The position numbers were made by a program, and so were the translations under genes. From Bordetella ansorpii (GTDB lineage: Bacteria; Pseudomonadota; Gammaproteobacteria; Burkholderiales; Burkholderiaceae_B), in contig NZ_FKIF01000002.1 of the NCBI RefSeq assembly GCF_900078705.1, forward strand, positions 1 to 64,000: DNA of 64,000 bases, given 5' to 3'. How positions within the stretch are numbered: position 1 is the stretch's first letter; the number at the start of each line of letters is the position of its first letter. Of the stretch, positions 23,904 through 32,339 are shown in pieces. The notes under the pieces were generated by a model. The model had not been told where the DNA came from. It saw only the letters and a program-made list of their open reading frames with translations, and searched no databases.

Positions 23904-24352
23904 TCAGGCAGCACTGAGTGCTGGCGCTTGGGCCAGCCGCTCTGCAACGCGGCGACGTACATTCATACGAAATTGCCCGTCATTGATGCCGGCGAGTAGG
24001 CTGCCGGCCTCCATGGCGATCACGGCCGAGGCCTCTTCTGCGTCGGAGGCCAGAATGGCTTTGCGCAACTGGTCTCCGAGTTGGAGGGCCTGTGAAGACG
24101 CTCGGGCGACCTGAACCTCCCGGCTCAGATAGCTGCCGTCGCCACCGAACTCGAACAATCGCGGTTTGCTGCAATACCAGCACCCCTCGAATTGAATGGC
24201 GGTCAGGTGATGGCCGTCGTTCAGACAGGTGGCGATCAGAAGCAATGCGTCGAGATCGGCGCTGTCGGGCTGTACGGCGGCCAGTCCTGGACCAGGACGG
24301 ATTGCACAAGGCCGCCTTCGAGCACGACGGCGAAGCTGGGATGGGGGAACAT
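23904..24352 (-). pseudogene. Small ICE gene disrupted by a frameshift or out-of-frame deletion
   Basis: From the ATG at 24352 (good Shine-Dalgarno AAGGAG, leader hairpin) the frame gives MFPHPSFAVVLEGGLVQSVLVQDWPP and then stops at 24236. A second frame, open from about 24300 to 23904, continues with plausible protein (LDALLLIATCLNDGHHLTAIQFEGCWYCSKPRLFEFGG ... FRMNVRRRVAERLAQAPALSAA) but has no usable start with a Shine-Dalgarno sequence. Joined, they give about 148 residues. N-termini like MFPHPSFAVVLEGGLVQSV are common in ICE genes, so the head and tail may come from one gene with an indel or from two genes fused by a deletion. A sequencing error is also possible. Confidence 0.55.
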
Positions 24353-24375
24353 GTGTCGCTCCTTCAGAAAAGTCG

Positions 24376-24409
24376 GAGGGACACGGCCCCCGGAGGGCAC
24401 GTGTCCCTC
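24376..24409 (-). promoter_or_regulatory. Nested leader hairpin before the disrupted gene
   Basis: Outer GAGGGACACG/CGTGTCCCTC is perfect over 10 bp and encloses GCCC-TCC-GGGGGC. CCACCCC precedes it on the transcript. Confidence 0.7.
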
Positions 24410-24450
24410 GTTTGGGGTGGATAGGAATGGCGGCGTGACCCGCAAGGGCC

Positions 24451-24840
24451 TTACCAGCCGTTGTAGTGCAGCACCAGGCTGGCGATGACCCGGCGGCGAG
24501 CAAGGTCGAGGCCGCTCAGATCGGCCAGGCCTTCAAACCCGCAGCGGCGCAGCAAAGACGCGCTCCTGCGGGCGTTGTAGAAGCTCACCATCGCGGCGAG
24601 GAACATGCGTTCCCCGCTGCTCAGTAAGCCCAGGGACCTGCTGATCTGCCGCACGTTGGGGCATAGATCCCATTTGTCGCGGGCTTGTTCAAAGCCCTTT
24701 TTGGTGCAGTCGCCAAACCACCGGGGGCCTGCGATCTGCACACCACGTTTCCATGCCTTGAAGAACGCATCGGGAGCAGCAACGAAGTGCTGCCGCTCCC
24801 GTGCGATCTGCTCGGCAACTTCCAGGGGAAGCTGGCTCAT
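24451..24840 (-). CDS. ICE protein of unknown function, 129 aa
   Basis: A 129-aa protein, mainly helical: MSQLPLEVAEQIARERQHFVAAPDAFFKAWKRGVQIAG, then KKGFEQARDKWDLCPNVRQISRSLGLLSSGERMFLAAMVSFYNARRS and a final ASLVLHYNGW. Basic surface helices suggest nucleic-acid or protein binding, but no family is recognised. The longer frame upstream is rejected because it runs through another ICE gene in antisense-like sequence. The ATG at 24840 has AAGGAAT upstream. Confidence 0.7.
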   Translation of the reverse strand: MSQLPLEVAEQIARERQHFVAAPDAFFKAWKRGVQIAGPRWFGDCTKKGFEQARDKWDLCPNVRQISRSLGLLSSGERMFLAAMVSFYNARRSASLLRRCGFEGLADLSGLDLARRRVIASLVLHYNGW

Positions 24841-24862
24841 GAGAGATTCCTTATAGAGTGGA

Positions 24863-25072
24863 TCAAGGGATGGCGAGCTGAGACCAGCCGCCTCTTGCGA
24901 GGGCGCGTTCCGCGGCAGCGAAGCTGCGGAAGTACTCGCGGGACTCCCGCGAGACAGGCCCTTGGGAATCGCGCGTTCCGATGTAGTGACCGGCGGCGCT
25001 ATGCAGGACTTCGAGCGGCAATTGCTTGCCGGTGCAGAACAAGGCGAGTTCGCCGAAAGAGGCGCGTGGCAT
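24863..25072 (-). CDS. ICE protein of unknown function, 69 aa
   Basis: A 69-aa protein (MPRASFGELALFCTGKQLPLEVLHSAAGHYIGTRD ... FRSFAAAERALARGGWSQLAIP). Its composition is that of a small helical domain. The Shine-Dalgarno sequence AAGGAG is 6 bases before the ATG, and the gene has the long two-element leader seen at four other ICE loci. That supports a real gene despite the small size. Confidence 0.68.
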   Translation of the reverse strand: MPRASFGELALFCTGKQLPLEVLHSAAGHYIGTRDSQGPVSRESREYFRSFAAAERALARGGWSQLAIP

Positions 25073-25221
25073 GGTCGGACTCCTTGGAGGATGCGAGGCG
25101 ACCAGGCCCGTACGGGATGGCAGCTCCCGCTGGGGTTGACGAAGGTGCATCGGCGTCGCGAGGACGCTCGTCCGCAGGACGATGCTGGGCGGACTGGTGG
25201 GTGATACGGAGTGAATTCCGC

Positions 25222-25272
25222 GCAGCCTGGAACCCTGGCTGCTGGCATGTGCTGACGAATCAGCGAACATGC
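25222..25272 (-). repeat. Two-hairpin ICE element, copy 3 (upstream of the 69-aa gene)
   Basis: The clearest copy. First hairpin: GCATGT, stem GCTGA-TTCG-TCAGC, ACATGC. Second: GCAGCC-AGGGTTCCA-GGCTGC. It lies 150 bases upstream of the start at 25072. Confidence 0.75.
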
Positions 25273-25404
25273 GGGCAGCTTCGTGCGCGAGCCGCGCTGC
25301 GTCAGTTGAAAAACCGCATCCGGCCCCGTCCCGATTCATGCGCAGCAGAAAAAGAAACAGCCGCGCGTCGTGCGGGGCCGTCAGGACGGAGCGAAGGCGC
25401 CGGG

Positions 25405-25962
25405 TCAGTCGGGCTTGTCGCCCAGGACATGCTGCTTCCACAAGTCGAATGCCTGCTCGGGCGCAAGCTCGGCGAGGATCACGATGGGCTTGTCTTGCCG
25501 GTCGCGCAGCGCAGCAAAGTACGCCTCGCGGTCGGCGATGGCCTTGAGCTTGATGCCCTTGAGGTATTTCAGCTTGCCGTCCTTGATGAACAGCACCTTG
25601 TTGCCGATGTCGCGGTTGAACGCGGTACGCACCGTGCGCTCCGAGTGCATGGCATCGGCCAGTTGATCGACAAGGAAATCGAGCGACATGTCGATGGAAA
25701 GAGGCTCTGCGCCTTCGTGCTCGGGGTCGAACAAGGCGGGCGGCAGGCCTTTGGCGAACGACTCGGCATCGGCCAGCAGTGCGGCCTTGCCGGTGAGCGC
25801 GCGGATGAATGTCGAACCGCCGTGCCCGTCGTTGCGGGCCTCGGCGATGGCAGCGCCGTCGAACACGACGGTGGCGGTGAAGCACAGCGTTTCCTCGCTG
25901 GCGAAGTCGGCCACCTTGAGGTTCTTCAGCGTGATACGGTCTTGCTTGGTGATGTTTTCCAT
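25405..25962 (-). CDS. ICE protein of unknown function, 185 aa
   Basis: A 185-aa soluble alpha/beta protein (MENITKQDRITLKNLKVADFASEETLCFTATVVFDG). It has an Asp/Glu-rich middle (ALFDPEHEGAEPLSIDMSLDFLVDQLADAM) and a Lys-rich end (FIKDGKLKYLKGIKLKAIADREAYFAALRDRQDKP). No family is recognised. The ATG at 25962 follows AGGAC, a weak Shine-Dalgarno sequence. The upstream extension of the frame is rejected because it crosses both leader structures. Confidence 0.7.
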   Translation of the reverse strand: MENITKQDRITLKNLKVADFASEETLCFTATVVFDGAAIAEARNDGHGGSTFIRALTGKAALLADAESFAKGLPPALFDPEHEGAEPLSIDMSLDFLVDQLADAMHSERTVRTAFNRDIGNKVLFIKDGKLKYLKGIKLKAIADREAYFAALRDRQDKPIVILAELAPEQAFDLWKQHVLGDKPD

Positions 25963-26003
25963 GGGAAGTCCTGAAATTGACCGGCAGGCGACACGCCCCT
26001 GGC

Positions 26004-26022
26004 GGGATGTGGCGACCATCCC
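26004..26022 (-). promoter_or_regulatory. Leader hairpin before the 185-aa gene
   Basis: GGGATG-7-base loop-CATCCC, with CAACCCAC directly 5' on the transcript. Here the motif lies within the stem base, so this copy deviates from the others. Confidence 0.55.
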
Positions 26023-26117
26023 GTGGGTTGGAGAAAGGAGGCATCGGTGCCCCGGTGGGCAGCGTTCGCCGGTGAGATGCCGAGGCGAACTGGCGGGTGG
26101 CGTGGGCGGACCCCACG

Positions 26118-26171
26118 GCAGCCTGGACACCCTGGCTGCGGGCATGGCGCTGCGACAGCAGCAACACATGC
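26118..26171 (-). repeat. Two-hairpin ICE element, copy 4 (upstream of the 185-aa gene)
   Basis: First hairpin: GCATG, stem GCTGC-TGTC-GCAGC, CATGC. Second: GCAGCC-AGGGTGTCCA-GGCTGC. It lies 156 bases upstream of the start at 25962. Confidence 0.73.
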
Positions 26172-26253
26172 GATGGAGCATCGGCCCAGCGTCGCCGTGC
26201 GTCATCCGGCAATCTGAATTCATCGCCACCGGATTGGCGTGCCCCATGAAAAA

Positions 26254-26273
26254 CAGCTCCCCGAAGGGAGCTG
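26254..26273 (-). terminator. Intrinsic terminator after the GHKL ATPase gene
   Basis: Minus-strand CAGCTCCC-TTCG-GGGAGCTG is followed by TTTTTC, 10 bases past the stop at 26284. Confidence 0.86.
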
Positions 26274-26283
26274 CAAAGGAGGA

Positions 26284-27861
26284 TCACTGCACGCTGGCGA
26301 GCTTGCCATCGGCGTCGAAGCTCAGGCGCACGGTGGCACCGGCGAGCTTGGGCTGCGGGGTGTATCGCCAGGACCTGGGCAGCAGTTCCTCAATGGCACG
26401 GGCAGGCGAAACCGAGCAGCCGACCGCGATGAACGTGGCGATGGTCTGCGCATCCGCGTCCTCGCGAGCCTGGTCGTAGCGGTCATCGAAGATGTAGTCC
26501 GACAAGAGACTGGTGACGTCTCCCGCGTGGGGCGTCACGTAGAGTCGGCCGTGCCTGCGGATGGCAGATACCGCATATTCGCGGGTGTCTCCCCCAAAGC
26601 TGGCGGACAGTGTTCCGACTAAGGTGACGCCAGTGATGTCGCCGTTGAATGGAAGGTTGTCATCCGCGTGGAGAACCTCGCCGTGGTGGATGCCGACCTG
26701 ATCCGGGTCCGCATGGTGGAGAAGCTCGAACAGCCAGTGGTCGCCATCGAGACGGTGTTCTTCCAGCAGAAATGCCTGTCTGGCCGCCAGGTAGACCTCG
26801 GCGGTTGGCACATCGTCATCGTCTTCGGCGTCGATGGACCAGACACCGGCTTCTTGGAGTGCTTCGCGAGCGACAACGCCCTCGGCATGAGGGCGATCCC
26901 AGTACCTGGCCCAGTGACTGCGAAAGCCTGGCGGTTCATGGGGCCAGTCGCGGAACCAACTGCGCGGCACGAAGGGGATGCTGCTGAGCAGGTCGGCGTT
27001 CGATGAAGACAGGCACGTGGATGCGTACAGCATTACGAACTCGGCCCCGGACAGCCGCTCCTTGGCTTCGATCAGTGCCTGCCGAAAGGCCAGCTCGACC
27101 GCAGCCTGGATGCGCTTGCCATCCTCTTCCTCATGGAGCAGATGCTGGCGATCCGGTGGACGGGCGATCATGTCGTCACGCAACTTCACGATCTGGTGCC
27201 GCTGCGAAGATGGCCATCTTCCGATGGGAAGTCCTTGTAGGTAGCAGCGGTACTGAGACGGCGCTCCTTCCAGGTCGATGAGCACCTGACCGACGTCCGT
27301 ATCCCGCCAGGCCAAACCTGGCCGGGACAGCGGGCGCTCGCACTCCGTGCCGTTGAATGTCACGCGGACGGGGAAGGCTTCGCACAGCCGCACCAGTTGC
27401 TGGGCGACCCACTGGGTCAGTGTCGGGCCTTTGTACGGGGGCTCGACACCGCACAAGCGGATCTCGGTGCCGATGCGCGCTGGCGCGGCGATGACGTCGA
27501 TGTCTTCACCGCTGATGATCGCAGCGGTGGTGGCGCGAAACGCCATGTCCAGCGAATGCACCCGCAGGCTGCGCGCGAAGTACAGCGTGGAGAGGACACC
27601 GATGCCGAAAGGGTTTTCGCGGACCTTCAGTTCCTCGTCCCAGCCAGATTCGGCGATGCAGATGAGGCTCTGGAGGTTGGCGATGCCTTCGCCGTCGTCG
27701 CTGACGGTGAGCGTGTCGCCTTCGGTGGAGATGTGGATGTGGCGGGCTTTGGCGCGCCGGGCGTTCTGTAGCAGCTCGCCCAGCATCGAGGCCTGGGTGA
27801 ACGCATAGCGATAGGTTTCGATCAGGCGGTTCTGGTTCGTCTGAAGACGGATGGTGCTCAT
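26284..27861 (-). CDS. GHKL/HSP90-like ATP-binding protein
   Basis: A 525-aa protein with a Bergerat ATP-binding fold at its N-terminus: N-box ELLQNARRA (29-37), G1 box DDGEGI (55-60), and G2 box FGIGVLS (85-91). The next part (about 95-260) resembles the transducer region of HSP90/MutL-type ATPases, with a Lys/Arg-bearing loop. The C-terminal half is ICE-specific and acidic. GHKL ATPases of this outline act as chaperones, repair clamps or anti-phage sensors. Nothing adjacent identifies the partner. The ATG at 27861 has AAGGAA upstream and a two-hairpin element 219 bases before it. Confidence 0.85.
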   Translation of the reverse strand: MSTIRLQTNQNRLIETYRYAFTQASMLGELLQNARRAKARHIHISTEGDTLTVSDDGEGIANLQSLICIAESGWDEELKVRENPFGIGVLSTLYFARSLRVHSLDMAFRATTAAIISGEDIDVIAAPARIGTEIRLCGVEPPYKGPTLTQWVAQQLVRLCEAFPVRVTFNGTECERPLSRPGLAWRDTDVGQVLIDLEGAPSQYRCYLQGLPIGRWPSSQRHQIVKLRDDMIARPPDRQHLLHEEEDGKRIQAAVELAFRQALIEAKERLSGAEFVMLYASTCLSSSNADLLSSIPFVPRSWFRDWPHEPPGFRSHWARYWDRPHAEGVVAREALQEAGVWSIDAEDDDDVPTAEVYLAARQAFLLEEHRLDGDHWLFELLHHADPDQVGIHHGEVLHADDNLPFNGDITGVTLVGTLSASFGGDTREYAVSAIRRHGRLYVTPHAGDVTSLLSDYIFDDRYDQAREDADAQTIATFIAVGCSVSPARAIEELLPRSWRYTPQPKLAGATVRLSFDADGKLASVQ

Positions 27862-28079
27862 GGCAGGGTTCCTTGGATGAGGTGGTGCGCCGGTCAGGCG
27901 CGGGGATGGAAGCGGCGCACACCGAAGCCCGCCGCGATGGCGTGCTGGGCGGCAATGGCCGGTCTGGGGGAAATGGGCGGACAGGCCCGATGGAGATGCA
28001 GCACCAACGCCCGGGGCGGGCGCGTGTCCGTGGCACGGTGCGATGCGGACAAGGAGGTCGACGCGGGAGAGTCCGCGGC

Positions 28080-28130
28080 GCAGCCTGAAAGACCGTGGCT
28101 GCTGGCAGTCGCCGACGCTTCGGCCATGCA
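28080..28130 (-). repeat. Two-hairpin ICE element, copy 5 (upstream of the GHKL gene)
   Basis: First hairpin: stem GCCGA-AGCG-TCGGC within weaker GCATG/CTGC outer arms. Second: GCAGCC-ACGGTCTTTCA-GGCTGC. It is followed by a long 220-base leader. Confidence 0.66.
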
Positions 28131-28168
28131 GGGATGAGAATGGCGTCAGCCGCCTTTCGCGTCGCGCA

Positions 28169-29770
28169 TCAATCCGAATCGGTTGCGTCCGTCTTGTGCA
28201 GGCGCTGCACCAGCCGCTGGCCCAACCATGCCATGCACGGGACGGCCATGGAGTTACCAATGGCCTTGTAGCGCGGGGCGTCGGCGGCGGGCTTGCCGCG
28301 ATACGGGATCAGCGTGTAGTCGTCGGGCATGCCTTGCAGCCGTTCGCACTCCACCGGCATCAGCCGGCGCACCCGCCAGTGCGACCAGTCACCGGGGCCC
28401 GGGTCGTTCCAGTCGTAGCGGAAATACGCCTCGAAGTCGGGAGCCAGCACGTGGAGCTTGTCGGCACCGCCGCCGCTGGTGCGCAAGGCCGCCGCAACGT
28501 CGCCGCCCAGCTCGGCGGCAAGGCCCTGCTGCCGTCCCCGCAGGGCAACGCAAGCCACCATTGGCACTCCGTATCCCGGCTTGCCGCTGGACAGGACGGT
28601 GCAGGCCACCTGTCCATGGCCCGACTCGAAGCGCACTTCACCGCGGTTGTTCTGCGCGAAGGCGATGGCGGGCACGACGCCGGCGTTCGCATGGCTGTTG
28701 CGATGCCCGCCGGCACGCAGCGTCGGCGACCGGTCGAGCGTGGCATCCGCGCCGCTGCCCTGGGCGGTGAAGGCGATGATCGGGACACCCTTGCCCGTGC
28801 CGTCCTCACTGCTGCCCTTGCCGTTGTTGGCGGTATCGAGGGTGTGGGCGATGTCTCCGGCGATCGACTGCACCATGAACGTCTCGGTGCGGATGTCGTG
28901 TTTGGGGCCTGCGGCCATCAGGCATGCCGCAACATCGACGGGGCCAGTGCCGCCACTGAACCCGAACGTCGTCGTGACCTTGCCATAGGGTTGCTTCAGT
29001 CCTGCGTACCCGCTGCCTGCTGCTTGAGCGCCAGATCCAGCAGTGCGGGCAGCTTCTTGCCACGGCGCGCAGCCCGCAGAAGAATCCCCGAGCAGGCCTG
29101 CGCGCTCAAAAAGTACTTCGGCGGGATCGAGGTCATCTCCACCACTTGCCACAAGAAACACACGCTTGCGGCGTTGGGCGACGCCGAAATGTTGGGCGTC
29201 GAGCACGCGTCAGGCGATGCGGCGGCGGGGTCCACACACACAACCTGCGTGCGCCCACCGATCCCCTGGCGGCTGGAGCGCACGGCTTTCTCCGGCCAAT
29301 GCGCCCAGGAAGTGCCCGAAGGCATTGCTGCGGTCGTTGAGGACGCCCGGGACGTTTTCCCAGACGAGCGTGGCCGGCGAGCGGCGGTCTTGGTGGCGGG
29401 TTTGGTCGATGGCATTGGCTAACTCCACATAGGCAAGGGTCAAGGCGCCGCGTGGGTCATTCAGACCGCGCCGCGCGCCGGCCACGCTGAACGACTGGCA
29501 CGGGGTGCCGCCGACCAGGATGTCCGGCGCGGGCACAGCGCCGGCCCGCACCTGGCGGGCGATCGCGGTCATGTCGCCCAGGTTGGGAACGCGGGGGTAG
29601 TGGTGGGCGAGCACGGCGCTCGGGAAGGCATCGATCTCGGCGAACCACGCGGCTTTGAGGCCGAGGGGTTGCCAGGCGAGGCTCACGGCCTCAATCCCGC
29701 TGCACACGCTGCCGTAGAGCAGCGGTGCGGCGCGCGGCGCAGCGGTGACGCAAGGGTGTTGAAGGTGCAT
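28169..29770 (-). pseudogene. dcm: C5-cytosine DNA methyltransferase interrupted by an in-frame TGA
   Basis: One frame runs from ATG 29770 to the stop at 28169, with a single TGA at 29210-29212. Before it: motif I FAG-like YGSVCSGIEAVSLAWQPLG, motif IV GGTPCQSFSVAGARRGL (catalytic Cys in PCQS) and motif VI WENVPG. After it, in the same frame: RVLDAQHFGVAQRRKRVF (motif VIII), then RLMPVECERLQGMPDDYT (motif IX) and KAIGNSMAVP (motif X). Homologs would have Trp at the TGA position (CGPRRRIA-W-RVLDAQ). A one-base TGG to TGA change would explain it. Unless read through, the enzyme lacks its target-recognition half. This is not a selenoprotein: no SECIS-like hairpin follows. Confidence 0.88.
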
Positions 29771-30317
29771 GTCGGATCTCCTGTTCGTGTGGCCCAGGGC
29801 TTGAACTGGAGTCAAGGCGGGCCGGGACGTTGATGGGCAGGAGAAAGGTGCCGAAGGCCCTGCGGCCTTCGGCTCGGGAGGAATGAATAACCACCCGTGG
29901 GCTGTTGCAGGCCCGGTCGTCGCTAGAACCGTCTGCTGTCAGCAATCACACCCGGCCCATGTCGTGGCTGGGGCCGGCATCGTCTAGGCGCACATCCGCG
30001 CACAAAGGGAGCCCGTTTTTGCACCGGCGGGCACCGGCACCGAATACCGCTGACCACGAAGGGTCTCCCGATGGTTCGCGCAGCCTGGAAAGGCAAGCCA
30101 TCGGGGGACCCTTCGCAGGGGCGGAAGAAGCGCAGATCAGGAGAACGCGCGCAGCGCTGTTCGCGGAAGAAGCCACCTTCAGGTCCCACGGCCGGGGACG
30201 GCCGGGCGGGACGCGCACACGAATCGGGAAGGCAATGCGCGCTGGGCGTCCCGCAGGGCATGCGGGACACGGGCCACACCGCCGATGGCGGGGACGGCTC
30301 ACGGGGAACGGGGTCGG
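29771..30317. other. 547-bp gene-free spacer between topB and the methyltransferase gene
   Basis: No gene can be supported here. It contains the 18-bp-stem inverted repeat at 30057-30115 and several GC-rich hairpins. The 29820-29900 part is probably the methyltransferase leader. It may hold a promoter for the block downstream of topB. Confidence 0.5.
30057..30115. repeat. Long inverted repeat with an 18-bp stem
   Basis: CGAAGGGTC-T-CCCGATGG (30057-30074) pairs with CCATCGGG-G-GACCCTTCG (30098-30115); the only departure is one G-T pair. The 23-base loop contains GCAGCCTGGA, also found in the two-hairpin elements, and a small GCCT-GGAA-AGGC hairpin. No T-tract follows on either strand, so it is not an ordinary terminator. 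Confidence 0.7.
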
Positions 30318-32339
30318 TCAGGCGCCCTTGCGGCCTGTGCCGCTGCGGCGCGGGGCGCGCGAGGCACCACGCTTGGACGTGCCGGACTCGACCGGCAGCG
30401 TGCCTTTGCAGTCGGGGTAGCGACTGCACGACCAGAATGGGCCGCTCTTGCCGGTGCGCTGGCGCGTGGGAGCACCGCAGAGCGGGCAAGGCGGTCCTTG
30501 GGGAACCTTGATGGACAGCGAGGTGCTGCCGTACTGCGCGATCAGTTGCGAGATCCAGGCGGCCTGCTTGCCGATGAACACATCCAGGGTGAGCTGTCCG
30601 GCCTCGATCATGTCGAGCGCCTGCTCCCACACGGCAGTCGTGCCGGGGTCGGCAATCGCTGCGGGCACGGCGTCGATCAGTGTGAAAGCTACCTCCGATG
30701 CACGGATGGAGCGACCCTTCTTCACGAGATAGCCCCGCGTCAGCAGGCCGGTGATGATGTTGGCGCGCGTGGCTTCGGTGCCGATGCCCGTCGTGTCCTT
30801 CAGCTTCTGCTTCAGGCGCGGGTCGGTCACGAAGCGCGCAACGCCCTTCATCGACTTGACCAGTTCACCCTGCGTATAGGGCTTCGGAGGCAGCGTCTTG
30901 AGCGCCTTGATGTCGGCCTCGGCCACCTGACATGCCAGGCCGTCACGCAGCGCCGGCAGTACCTGGCTGCGCGCTGCGCCTTCGCTGTCCTCGTCTGCCT
31001 GCGGCTCGGCCAACACCAGACGCCAGCCCCTGATGATGACCTGCTTGCCGGTGGCCGCCAGCGTCTGCTGACCGCAGGCGAGATTCGCCACGGTGCGGTC
31101 AAACTCGTGATGGGGCAGGAACTGGGCGAGGTAATGCGCCCGGATGAGCCGGTACACCGCCAGTTCCTTCACGCTCATGGCGGAGAGGTTGGCGGGCTCC
31201 AACGTGGGAATGATGCCGTGGTGGGCGGTGACCTTGCCGTCGTTCCAGGCGCGTGAGCGCTGGGAGCGATCGAGCTGGTCCATGATTGGGCGCAGAGAGG
31301 GATCGGACTTGAGCACGCTGTCCAGGACCGTAGGTACTTCGGCGAACATGCTCTCGGGCAGATAGCCGGAATCCGAACGCGGGTACGTGGTGGCTTTGTG
31401 CGTTTCGTACAGGGCCTGGGCGATCTCCAATGTCTCCTGCACATCCAGCCCGAGCTGTTTGGAACAAACCTCCTGAAGCGTCCCCAAGTCGAACAGCAGC
31501 GGCGGGCCTTCGCGCACACGCTCGGTTTCCACGGATACCACCTGGGCGCTACCCACGGCGCGAATCTGCTGCGCGGCCTGCTGGGCGACGGGCTGCTGCA
31601 CGCATCGGCCGGCGTCGTCGGTGCAGCCATCGGGCGGAACCCACTGCGCACTGAAAGCCTGGTCGCCTGCGGACAGGGACACGTCGATGGCCCAGAACGG
31701 CACCGACTTGAAAGCCGCGATCTCGCGGTCGCGGTCTACCACGAGCTTCAATGTCGGCGTCTGTACGCGGCCAACCGAAAGCACACCGTCGTAGCCTGCC
31801 TGCCGGCCCAGCACGGTGAACAACCGGCTGAGGTTCATGCCCACCAGCCAGTCGGCGCGCGAGCGTGCCAGCGCCGAGTAGTACATCGGCAGCGTGTCGA
31901 CTGAAGGCCGCAGCTTACCGAGCGCGGTGCGGATCGACGCATCGTTGAGCGCCGAGAGCCAGAGGCGTTCGATGGGGCCGCGGTAGCCGCAAAGCTCGAT
32001 GATCTCGCGGGCGATCAGTTCGCCTTCGCGGTCGGCATCGGTCGCGATGACGAGATGGGTCGCCTTCGCCAGAAGGGCCTTGACGACCTTGAATTGCGTG
32101 GCGGTCTTCGGCTTGACCTCGACCCGCCACTGCTGGGGAATGATGGGCAACTGCTCCAGCGACCAGCGCTTGAGCGCTGCGTCATAAACCTCGGGTGCTG
32201 CTGCTTCTACAAGATGGCCGATGCACCAGGTGACGGTGACGCCGGAGCCGTTGAGACAGCCTTCACCGCGCTGCGTGGCGCCGAGAATACGGCCAATATC
32301 CTTGCCCTGAGAGGGCTTCTCGCACAAGAACAGCCGCAT
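30318..32339 (-). CDS. topB: DNA topoisomerase III
   Basis: A 673-aa type IA topoisomerase. The Toprim domain holds ATDADREGE with acidic residues 101, 103, 105 and 107. GYDGVLSVGRVQTPTL lies at about 182-197, and the active-site tyrosine is Tyr319 in ATTYPRSDSGYLP. A C-terminal zinc-ribbon-like segment CPLCGAPTRQRTGKSGPFWSCSRYPDC precedes a basic tail (KRGASRAPRRSGTGRKGA). It relaxes and decatenates DNA through a covalent Tyr-DNA intermediate, here presumably during ICE replication or transfer. Topoisomerase III genes next to ssb are standard in PAGI-2/ICEclc-type elements. Confidence 0.95.
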   Translation of the reverse strand: MRLFLCEKPSQGKDIGRILGATQRGEGCLNGSGVTVTWCIGHLVEAAAPEVYDAALKRWSLEQLPIIPQQWRVEVKPKTATQFKVVKALLAKATHLVIATDADREGELIAREIIELCGYRGPIERLWLSALNDASIRTALGKLRPSVDTLPMYYSALARSRADWLVGMNLSRLFTVLGRQAGYDGVLSVGRVQTPTLKLVVDRDREIAAFKSVPFWAIDVSLSAGDQAFSAQWVPPDGCTDDAGRCVQQPVAQQAAQQIRAVGSAQVVSVETERVREGPPLLFDLGTLQEVCSKQLGLDVQETLEIAQALYETHKATTYPRSDSGYLPESMFAEVPTVLDSVLKSDPSLRPIMDQLDRSQRSRAWNDGKVTAHHGIIPTLEPANLSAMSVKELAVYRLIRAHYLAQFLPHHEFDRTVANLACGQQTLAATGKQVIIRGWRLVLAEPQADEDSEGAARSQVLPALRDGLACQVAEADIKALKTLPPKPYTQGELVKSMKGVARFVTDPRLKQKLKDTTGIGTEATRANIITGLLTRGYLVKKGRSIRASEVAFTLIDAVPAAIADPGTTAVWEQALDMIEAGQLTLDVFIGKQAAWISQLIAQYGSTSLSIKVPQGPPCPLCGAPTRQRTGKSGPFWSCSRYPDCKGTLPVESGTSKRGASRAPRRSGTGRKGA

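Noticed and set aside
8433-26022. CRISPR array as an explanation of the repeated intergenic structures
   Set aside because: The repeats differ in sequence, are spaced by genes and lack uniform spacers; no cas genes are present.
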